From assembly GCA_017505465.1 (NCBI GenBank), contig JAFVPE010000001.1:1-40303 (forward strand): DNA of 40,303 nucleotides. The letters run 5' to 3'. Positions within the stretch are counted from its first letter, which is position 1, and every line of letters begins with the position of its first letter. Made by a program: the position numbers and the translations under genes. This document shows positions 26,798 to 33,098 of the stretch, in pieces. Under the pieces are notes generated by a model, which saw only the letters and a list, made by a program, of their open reading frames with translations, was not told the origin of the DNA and did not search any database. Source of the stretch: Clostridia bacterium (GTDB taxonomy: Bacteria; Bacillota; Clostridia; Christensenellales; Borkfalkiaceae).

Positions 26798-27100
26798 TAT
26801 GTACTCCTTTTGTACTTCACCTTGGCTTTCGCCGCTCTTGTATCAATCCCTCTCACAAATTCCCTTCGAAAAAGAAATCCGTCATTATGATTATATAACA
26901 ATCTCAAAAAAAAGTCACTTATTCTACGTAAAAAAGTTATAAGAAATAAGAAAAATATCGATTTTATATGTTTTTATCGATATAAAATATCCATATGATA
27001 TTTTCACAGCAATCTTGCTCTACTTTTTCCGTCTTTACTCTTTACAAATGTTCGCGCGTGTGATAAAATAGATACATTGTTAAACAACAAAGGAGTTTTT
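26798..27100. promoter_or_regulatory. Divergent promoter region with inverted repeat
   Basis: Contains a minus promoter for the Na/Pi gene (GTGACT 26913-26918, 17 bp, TATAAT 26890-26895) and a plus promoter for the epimerase gene (TTTACA 27041-27046, 17 bp, TAAAAT 27064-27069). Between them lies an inverted repeat ATATCGAT / ATCGATAT (26955-26962 and 26976-26983), a possible operator for an unknown regulator. No gene is seen here. Confidence 0.6.
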
Positions 27101-27982
27101 ATGATTCATTCTATCGAAAACGCATATTTGAAGGTACAAGTCAACTCGATGGGCGCACAGCTTTGGTCTGTGCAGTCGAAAAAATCAAACACGGAATACC
27201 TTTGGCAAGGTTCCCCCGAACATTGGACGGGCAGAGCATACAATCTCTTCCCCTTTATTGGCAGAATGTACGAAGGTATTTTTCGTTACGACGGCAAGGA
27301 ATACCCTTCTCGCGCGCATGGGCTTGCGAGATATTTTGATTTCACGTTGGAAACACAAACGGAAAATGCACTTACCTTCCTTTTGAAGGATAGCGAAGAA
27401 ACAAAAAAGGAATATCCCTTCTCTTTTGAATACCGTGTACGCTTTATTTTGAAGGACGCGACGCTCACGACGGAATACTCGGTTAAAAATACGGACGAGA
27501 GAGAGCTTATTTGCACCTTTGGCGGTCACCCCGGTATTAACGTGCCGTTTGGCGCAGGCTCGTTTGAAGAGTATTATCTTGATTTCGCTACGCCGACGGA
27601 CGTTCGCCGTCAATTGCTTGCGGAAGGTGATAAATTCTTGGCGGATAAATCCGTACCCTACCCTTTAAAAGACGGCACGAAGTTATATTTGAAGCACGAG
27701 CTTTTTGAACACGATGCCATCATTCTCGAAAATACGTCGAAATACGTTGCGCTCAAATGCGACAAAGAAAGCCGTTACGTGAGCCTGCGTTACGACGATT
27801 ATAAATTCATCGGTTTTTGGCAGCCTGCTAAAAATGAGCCGCCCTTCCTTTGCCTTGAACCTTGGGACGCTTTGCCTGCCATTGACGGCGCCGTTTGCGA
27901 ATTGGAAAACAAGCCGCATATGACTCGCGTTCCCACAAAGGAAACAAAGAGCATTTCCTTCACTTTGGAAATTCACGAATAA
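27101..27982 (+). CDS. Aldose 1-epimerase (mutarotase) family protein, LacX-like
   Basis: 293 residues. The family interconverts alpha and beta anomers of sugars; the LacX-like branch often acts on sugar phosphates or unknown sugars. Catalytic and binding residues are visible: SRAHGLARYFDF (His73), FGGHPGINVPFGAG (His143) and CLEPWDALPA (Glu253). WSVQSKKSNTEYLWQGSPEH is the typical N-terminal stretch. Start: ATG 27101 with AGGAG 5 nt upstream; an earlier start at 27077 has none. It is the only intact plus-strand protein gene, a one-gene transcript with its own promoter and terminator. Confidence 0.92.
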   Translation: MIHSIENAYLKVQVNSMGAQLWSVQSKKSNTEYLWQGSPEHWTGRAYNLFPFIGRMYEGIFRYDGKEYPSRAHGLARYFDFTLETQTENALTFLLKDSEETKKEYPFSFEYRVRFILKDATLTTEYSVKNTDERELICTFGGHPGINVPFGAGSFEEYYLDFATPTDVRRQLLAEGDKFLADKSVPYPLKDGTKLYLKHELFEHDAIILENTSKYVALKCDKESRYVSLRYDDYKFIGFWQPAKNEPPFLCLEPWDALPAIDGAVCELENKPHMTRVPTKETKSISFTLEIHE

Positions 27983-27995
27983 AGAATTTTCATCA

Positions 27996-28030
27996 AAAAA
28001 GCCTCGCATTTAGCGAGGCTTTTCTTTTTT
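27996..28030 (+). terminator. Bidirectional terminator
   Basis: AAAAGCCTCGC atttA GCGAGGCTTTT followed by CTTTTTT on the plus strand, and by a T run on the minus strand as well. It separates the convergent epimerase and phosphodiesterase genes. Confidence 0.93.
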
Positions 28031-28057
28031 CAACACGTACATGGGTGCTTCATTTTA

Positions 28058-28540
28058 CTAAAAATAGGTATCTCCTACAATTACGGGCGTCGCCTTGTCA
28101 CCGTTGATGACGAGATAGCAATAACTCCCACCTTTCCCACAAGAATAACGGAGCGAACCGGGGTTGATTAGCATCACACCTTCCATTTCTGTAATCTTTG
28201 CCATGTGCGTATGCCCATACAAGGCAATATCGCAATCTCTGCGCTTTGCTTCCAAGGCGAGAGAAAAAAGCTCACGCTTTACGTCGTATCGGTGTCCATG
28301 GCAGTAAAAAATTTTCAACTTCTCTATTTCCAACTCACCACAATCGGGGTAACCGGAAAAGAAATCACAGTTCCCACCGCAAAAATATACCTTATCGGGA
28401 TAAAGAGCTCGGATTTCACGCAAATCCCCTGCTCCGTCGCCAAGATGAATGAGATAATCGTTTTCTGCAATCAATGGCAACAACTCGGATATCCCCTTAG
28501 CATTTCCATGGGTATCGGATATAATAATGATTTTCTTCAT
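28058..28540 (-). CDS. YfcE/MJ0936-type metallophosphoesterase
   Basis: 160 residues. Di-metal phosphoesterase with every motif present: SDTHGN (Asp9, His11), LGDG (Asp35), GGNCD (Asn57), CHGH (His81, His83) and GHTH (His110, His112). Relatives hydrolyse phosphodiesters in vitro; the physiological substrate is unknown. Start at 28540 (MKKIIIISDTHG) fits the family; its A is shared with the last base of the rdgB stop (TAATG), so translation is coupled. rdgB followed by a YfcE-type gene is a common pair in Firmicutes. Confidence 0.92.
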   Translation of the reverse strand: MKKIIIISDTHGNAKGISELLPLIAENDYLIHLGDGAGDLREIRALYPDKVYFCGGNCDFFSGYPDCGELEIEKLKIFYCHGHRYDVKRELFSLALEAKRRDCDIALYGHTHMAKITEMEGVMLINPGSLRYSCGKGGSYCYLVINGDKATPVIVGDTYF

Positions 28541-29139
28541 TATTTTTCTTGCTCCTGCCACATTTTTAAGAGTTTTTGCAACGATCTAAAACGGTGCGAA
28601 ACGGAATTTTTTTCTTCTGCCGTCGCCAAACCGAAGGATTTTTGAAGATCATCACTAAAAAACAAGCAATCGTACCCAAATCCGCCCTCACCCGTTTCCT
28701 TCTCTAAAATTTTGCCGTAGGTTTGTCCTTCCGCAACCAATTCTCTGCCGTCGGGATATACGAGCGCAACTGCGCTATTGAAATGTGCCGTTCGATTTTC
28801 TTTCCCCCGCATATCTTCCAAAAGCTTATTGCGGTTTGCTTGATCATCACCATGATAACCGCAATAGCGAGCGCTAAAAATGCCCGGTGCGCCGTTTAAT
28901 GCGTCTACGCAAAGTCCGCTATCGTCCGCAAGCGCAATGCAGCCGAGTGCTTTACTTGCCGCGCGAGCCTTGATAAGCGCATTCTCAGCAAAAGTTGCGC
29001 CGTTTTCTTCCACCTCTTCGTTAAAGCCCATTTCCTTTTGGGAAACGACTTCAAACTCGGTGAAAATTTCCGCTATTTCCCTCAATTTATGTGCGTTGCC
29101 CGTAGCAACGACAAGACGCATTTTTTCAATTAATCGCAT
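28540..29139 (-). CDS. rdgB: XTP/dITP diphosphatase (RdgB/HAM1 family)
   Basis: 199 residues. It removes non-canonical purine nucleotides (XTP, dITP) from the pool, giving monophosphate and pyrophosphate. Motifs: VVATGNAHKLREI (substrate loop), LADDSGLCVDALNGAPGIFS (catalytic Asp), GGFGYDCLFF and the C-terminal SHRFRSL. Start at 29139 is preferred because AAGGA lies 10 nt upstream; an internal ATG at 29121 begins at the family core but has no site. Own promoter at 29173-29200. Confidence 0.95.
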   Translation of the reverse strand: MRLIEKMRLVVATGNAHKLREIAEIFTEFEVVSQKEMGFNEEVEENGATFAENALIKARAASKALGCIALADDSGLCVDALNGAPGIFSARYCGYHGDDQANRNKLLEDMRGKENRTAHFNSAVALVYPDGRELVAEGQTYGKILEKETGEGGFGYDCLFFSDDLQKSFGLATAEEKNSVSHRFRSLQKLLKMWQEQEK

Positions 29140-29172
29140 ACCTGCCCCGTCCTTTTTATCTTCTACCTATAT

Positions 29173-29200
29173 AGTATAACATATTTTTCGCCTTTTTCAA
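29173..29200 (-). promoter_or_regulatory. Promoter of the rdgB-phosphodiesterase operon
   Basis: On the minus strand TTGAAA (29195-29200), 16 bp, TATACT (29173-29178). Confidence 0.6.
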
Positions 29201-29220
29201 AGCGTTTTGCAAAAAAACGT

Positions 29221-31317
29221 TTATTTTTCCAAAATTCGCACTCTAAAACTGTTAAGCACGGCAAGTAGCATTACGCCAACGTCCGCAAACACCGCCAAGC
29301 CAAGCGGCAAGCCAAATATGCCGAGAGCCATAAACACAACCTTCATCACTACGGAAAAAACGATGTTTTGGATTACGATTTTCCTCGTCTTGCCTGCGAT
29401 GCGAACACCCTTTGTCAAAGCTGTAAGATCGTCTGTAATCAAGACAAGGTCGGACGCTTCAATCGCCGCCGCGCTACCGAGTTTCCCCATAGAAACGGAA
29501 CAATCCGCCGTTACCATGACGGGCGCGTCGTTGACGCCGTCGCCCACGTAAATCACAGTTCCTTCCTCTTTTAATTCTTCCGCCCTCTTTAACTTTTCAT
29601 CGGGTAAAAGCTCCGCATTCACTTCGCCTATACCGATTTCTTGCGCAATCTTTTCCGCCCTTTGACGGTTATCCCCCGTCAACATAATTTGGCGAGTCAA
29701 GCCGAGCTTTTGCAACTGTGTAAGCGCGATTTTTGTTTCAGGACGAAGCTTGTCGCCTATCTCGATAACGCCCAGCAACCGTTCTCCCTTTGCGACGTAG
29801 ACAAGCGTGTAAATGCTTTCCTTTTCCGCAAAGCTCACACCGTTTTCCGCAAGCAGTTTCCCATTGCCGACAAGTACCGTTTCTCCGTTCATTACCCCTT
29901 TCAATCCACGTCCTGCCGCTTCCGTTACCTGCTCTACTATACAGCTTGTAGGCACGTTTTCAAAAGCTTTGGCAATAGGATGCGACGAAGCGTTTTCTAC
30001 GCTCGCTGCCAAGGAAAGAAGCTCCGTTTCCGTTACTCCGCTTTCAGGGTATACTCCACATATTGTGAAATTTCCTTCCGTCAACGTTCCCGTTTTGTCG
30101 AATGCGACGATTTTCGCCTTCGCAAGTACGTCAAGATAGGTTGCACCTTTTACAAGAACGCCATTTTTTGCGCAAGCGCCAATCCCCGAATAATAGGAAA
30201 GCGGAACAGAAATGACGAGCGCACAAGGGCACGAGATAACAAGGAAAGTAAGAGCCGCCTTTAACCAATACGCATATTCTTTAAAGTATATCCGCCCTTC
30301 CGCAATAAATCCGTGCAAAAGTGGCCCACAAACCGCTACAAGCACGGCAAGTCCGCACACAACGGGCGTATAAATCTTTGCAAATTTTGCAATAAACTTT
30401 TCCGGTTTCGCTTTGCCCGAAGAAGCATGTTCTACCATGTCGAGAATGCGCCCCACCGCGCTGTCGGCGTAGGGGCGAATGCATTTCATCTCGTACACGC
30501 CCCCTGCATTTATATATCCTGATAAAATTTCTTCGCCTTTTTTTACCGTTTTGAGTTCGGTTTCCCCCGTCAAGGATTTCGTATCGAACGTTGCCGTTTC
30601 ATCCAATAAAACACCGTCCACGGGAACTTTTTCACCTGCCTTGACAAGCAAGACGTCGCCCACCTGCACTTCTTCAGGGTTTATGCGCAGTTGTTCCCCG
30701 TTTTTTAAGACGGTTGCCCACTCGCTTTTTAATTCCATAAGCTTTGCAACAGATTGTCGAGATGAACCAACTGCAATACTTTGCAAAAGTTCCCCAATTT
30801 GATATAAAAGCATAACGAGAACACTCTCGCTATACTCTCCAATAACAATTGCACCGATAGATGCGAGCGTCATCAAAAAGTTTTCGTCAAAAATTCTTCC
30901 TTTTATAATATTTTTGAAGGTAGAAATCAACACGGGATGCCCCACAGTCAAATATGCCGTGCCATACAAGCACCAAGCAACAATTTTCAATGCCAAACCC
31001 GACGTGAAATATTCAAGCAATATGCCTACCGCAAGCAAAAGGACGGAAACGCCGATAAAAATCCACTCTTTAATATGGCGATTTTTAGGATTCGTCGCAT
31101 ACCTGCCCCCGTCCAACACTCGAACTTCTTCGAATTTGTTCGTTTTATCGATCACTTTCCGCACGACTGTTTCATTTTCCGCTTCTAGCGTAATCGTTTG
31201 GGTTACGTAATCAACGGAAACACTATTTACACCCTTGATTTTTTGCAAATCGCCTTGCAAAGCTTCCGCACATACAGGACAATCAAGGTTTTCAATATGC
31301 AATACTGTCTTTTCCAT
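29221..31317 (-). CDS. Heavy-metal-translocating P-type ATPase, Zn/Cd/Pb type (P1B-2)
   Basis: 698 residues. It exports divalent soft metals across the membrane with ATP. Order: N-terminal HMA domain with LDCPVC (Cys13, Cys16), membrane helices, actuator domain (TGET at 250-253), ion-path CPC (363-365), phosphorylated Asp407 in DKTGT, His446-Pro447 (SHP), TGDN (547-550), GDGVNDAP (592-599). The last helix contains FADVGVMLLAVLNS (Asp679, Asn689), the P1B-2 signature for Zn2+/Cd2+/Pb2+ instead of Cu+. Start at 31317: GGGGG lies 7 nt upstream, and the ArsR gene stop ends at 31320. It is co-transcribed with the ArsR-type repressor. Family symbols such as cadA or zntA would fit, but the metal is not proven. 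Confidence 0.95.
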   Translation of the reverse strand: MEKTVLHIENLDCPVCAEALQGDLQKIKGVNSVSVDYVTQTITLEAENETVVRKVIDKTNKFEEVRVLDGGRYATNPKNRHIKEWIFIGVSVLLLAVGILLEYFTSGLALKIVAWCLYGTAYLTVGHPVLISTFKNIIKGRIFDENFLMTLASIGAIVIGEYSESVLVMLLYQIGELLQSIAVGSSRQSVAKLMELKSEWATVLKNGEQLRINPEEVQVGDVLLVKAGEKVPVDGVLLDETATFDTKSLTGETELKTVKKGEEILSGYINAGGVYEMKCIRPYADSAVGRILDMVEHASSGKAKPEKFIAKFAKIYTPVVCGLAVLVAVCGPLLHGFIAEGRIYFKEYAYWLKAALTFLVISCPCALVISVPLSYYSGIGACAKNGVLVKGATYLDVLAKAKIVAFDKTGTLTEGNFTICGVYPESGVTETELLSLAASVENASSHPIAKAFENVPTSCIVEQVTEAAGRGLKGVMNGETVLVGNGKLLAENGVSFAEKESIYTLVYVAKGERLLGVIEIGDKLRPETKIALTQLQKLGLTRQIMLTGDNRQRAEKIAQEIGIGEVNAELLPDEKLKRAEELKEEGTVIYVGDGVNDAPVMVTADCSVSMGKLGSAAAIEASDLVLITDDLTALTKGVRIAGKTRKIVIQNIVFSVVMKVVFMALGIFGLPLGLAVFADVGVMLLAVLNSFRVRILEK

Positions 31318-31319
31318 AC

Positions 31320-31679
31320 TCATTCCCCCTTGCAAGCAAGATGTTGAATCCCCGCTTCAATTATTTCACGAATATGCCCGTCAGCAATGGAATATTCCAC
31401 GCTTTGCCCAATGCGTTTCGCTTTTACGATATTATTGTCGCGCAAAATGCGGAGCTGATGACTGACGGCACTTTGCGTGCTGTCGCAAATTTTCGTCAAA
31501 TGATACACGCACATATCGCCATTCAAAAGTCCCAAGACAATTTTCATTCGATTTGGTTCAGCAAGCATACGGAAAATTTTGCATACATGCTCTACGTCGG
31601 ACGCATTCAAAACGCCTTCCTTTGCCCTTTGCGCCGCCGCAAGATGTTCCTTTTCGTGTTCACAAACTACGTTTTTCAT
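31320..31679 (-). CDS. ArsR/SmtB-family metal-responsive repressor
   Basis: 119 residues, winged helix. The recognition helix region reads CDSTQSAVSHQLRILRDNNI. Metal-site candidates: at the alpha5 position Asp100, His102, His113 and Cys116 fall exactly where CzrA has Asp84, His86, His97 and His100, with Cys for the last His. There is also a possible alpha3N-type set: Cys6, His8, His12 near the N-terminus plus Cys57 and His60 (DMCVYHL), where CadC has two Cys. It probably releases its operator on Zn or Cd and derepresses itself and the ATPase. AGGAG is 6 nt before the ATG. Confidence 0.94.
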   Translation of the reverse strand: MKNVVCEHEKEHLAAAQRAKEGVLNASDVEHVCKIFRMLAEPNRMKIVLGLLNGDMCVYHLTKICDSTQSAVSHQLRILRDNNIVKAKRIGQSVEYSIADGHIREIIEAGIQHLACKGE

Positions 31680-31725
31680 TATATACTCCTTTATAATCTA
31701 CATTCATTACTGCGCAATTTTAGCT

Positions 31726-31743
31726 TATGAATGTATGTTCATA
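31726..31743. promoter_or_regulatory. ArsR/SmtB-type operator
   Basis: An inverted repeat ATGAA-TGTATG-TTCAT fits the SmtB/CzrA consensus TGAA-N6-TTCA. It lies just downstream of the predicted transcription start (about 31749), where a bound repressor would block RNA polymerase. Confidence 0.8.
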
Positions 31744-31755
31744 TCTTCAAGCAAT

Positions 31756-31784
31756 ATTATACTATGTGTAAAACGTTATGTCAA
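31756..31784 (-). promoter_or_regulatory. Promoter of the repressor-ATPase operon
   Basis: Full consensus on the minus strand: TTGACA (31779-31784), 17 bp, TATAAT (31756-31761). Confidence 0.9.
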
Positions 31785-31805
31785 GTACTTTTTAAGAAAT
31801 CTCGA

Positions 31806-32120
31806 AATTATAGATTGCTTGGAGTAAAAAAAGCCATCGGCGCAGGGCTGATAGCTTATCATAAAGTACGAACCGTACAAGATCAGATTGTGAATCATCA
31901 AAACTCGTTGATTGAAATTACTACGGTTCAAAAGAACAGCAAGAACGCAGAACGTTTGTGTATAACACCGTAACGGGATTTGTTGATGCCGCGGTAACAG
32001 GAGCAGCAAGCGGCGCAATGGTTGGCGGCGGTTACGGTGCAGCCGCAGGCGCAATTTTCAAAATCGTTTTTTATAAATTACATCCAAGCAATTTAATGAT
32101 ACACAATGGCTTGACAAATA
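31806..32120 (+). pseudogene. Frameshifted remnant of a small glycine-zipper protein
   Basis: Two plus-strand frames look like parts of one protein. The first (about 31806-31920) reads KKAIGAGLIAYHKVRTVQDQ and continues to NSLIEI; the second (from about 31916) reads YYGSKEQQERRTFVYN and then GAASGAMVGGGYGAAAGAIF. A one-base shift near 31913-31921 would join them. The Gly/Ala-rich part resembles glycine-zipper membrane segments of small secreted or bacteriocin-like peptides, but the family is not recognised. No start codon with a ribosome site is seen and the 5' end runs into the repressor promoter, so the gene is probably dead. Confidence 0.35.
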
Positions 32121-32181
32121 TTTTTATAAAAATCCACGGCAAAGTATGCAATTTTTCTTAATAATCGCATACCTGCCTCCT

Positions 32182-33006
32182 TTATTCGTGCAATTCCGCA
32201 TGGAATTGCGAATAAAACTCTTTCTCGTTTAGATACGCAAGCTCACCGTCCAAGCAAAAGCGCAAAGACTTCGCTACAAGGCATTGCCTTGCTGCTTTTA
32301 ACGCTTTATTTTGCGCCGAGTTCCCATATTTCATATCCCCGACGATGGGACAACCGATATGCGCCAAATGAGCGCGGATTTGATGTGTTTTGCCCGTATG
32401 CAAGGTGATTTCCGCCGTCGTGAAACCGTTTTCCGCACGCAACACTTTATATTCCGTAACAATTTTTTCCGCCCCCGAAATCGGCTTATCAAAAATTTTT
32501 ACAAGGGATTTTTCCGCATCCTTTTTCAAATACGCCGTCAATATATCGTTTTGCTTGGGGAATTCCCCAAAGCAGAGCGCATGGTATTTTTTCTCAATCT
32601 TTCTATCCCTAAAAGCATTCAAAAGCACCCTTTCCGTTTCTGCATTTAAAGCGAATACAAGCAAGCCCTTTGTATTGCGGTCTAACCTGTGGATAAAATA
32701 ACACTCTCGTTCTCTTGCAAGCGCGGCAAATACAGCCTCCGAATTAACGCCGCTTTCCTTGTCCGCAATCAAAACGTTTTTGTCCGCATAGACAACGTAA
32801 AAAGCAGGCTTTGCTTCTTGTTTCGGCGTAAGATAATAAGTAACCGTATCCCCTTCGTTCAAATTGACGTCCGCTGTTACACGTTTGTCGTTCACTTTGA
32901 TGGATTTGCTTTTCAAAAGCGCAGTCCAAAAAAATGCCGCTTGGGCATAATTGTTTTCCGTGAAGGATTTCAACGTTTGATTTTTATCGGAAACAAGCTG
33001 TAACAT
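32182..33006 (-). CDS. RluA-family pseudouridine synthase with S4-like N-terminus
   Basis: 274 residues. It isomerises specific uridines in rRNA or tRNA to pseudouridine. The first 60 residues look like an S4 RNA-binding domain (KSKSIKVNDKRVTADVNLNE then GDTVTYYL). The catalytic motif is IHRLDRNTKGLLVFA with Asp109, followed by LHTGKTHQIRAHLAHIGCPI, which is the family RTHQIR motif with Lys for Arg. The exact target base is unknown. The ATG at 33006 follows TATAAT by 6 nt with no ribosome site, so the mRNA is predicted to be leaderless. No clear T-run terminator follows the stop. Confidence 0.92.
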   Translation of the reverse strand: MLQLVSDKNQTLKSFTENNYAQAAFFWTALLKSKSIKVNDKRVTADVNLNEGDTVTYYLTPKQEAKPAFYVVYADKNVLIADKESGVNSEAVFAALARERECYFIHRLDRNTKGLLVFALNAETERVLLNAFRDRKIEKKYHALCFGEFPKQNDILTAYLKKDAEKSLVKIFDKPISGAEKIVTEYKVLRAENGFTTAEITLHTGKTHQIRAHLAHIGCPIVGDMKYGNSAQNKALKAARQCLVAKSLRFCLDGELAYLNEKEFYSQFHAELHE

Positions 33007-33012
33007 AATTCT

Positions 33013-33041
33013 ATTATAACATAACCCCTTATAAATTGCAA
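33013..33041 (-). promoter_or_regulatory. Promoter of the RluA-family gene
   Basis: On the minus strand TTGCAA (33036-33041), 17 bp, TATAAT (33013-33018), then AGAATT and the ATG. Confidence 0.65.
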
Positions 33042-33051
33042 GCGATGGATA

Positions 33052-33085
33052 TAAAAAGAAGGACGGCGTGATTTACGCCGTCCTT
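33052..33085 (-). terminator. Terminator of the 833-residue surface protein gene
   Basis: On the minus strand a perfect 11-bp stem AAGGACGGCGT / ACGCCGTCCTT around AAATC, followed by CTTTTTA. Confidence 0.92.
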
Positions 33086-33098
33086 AATTATTCAAGCA

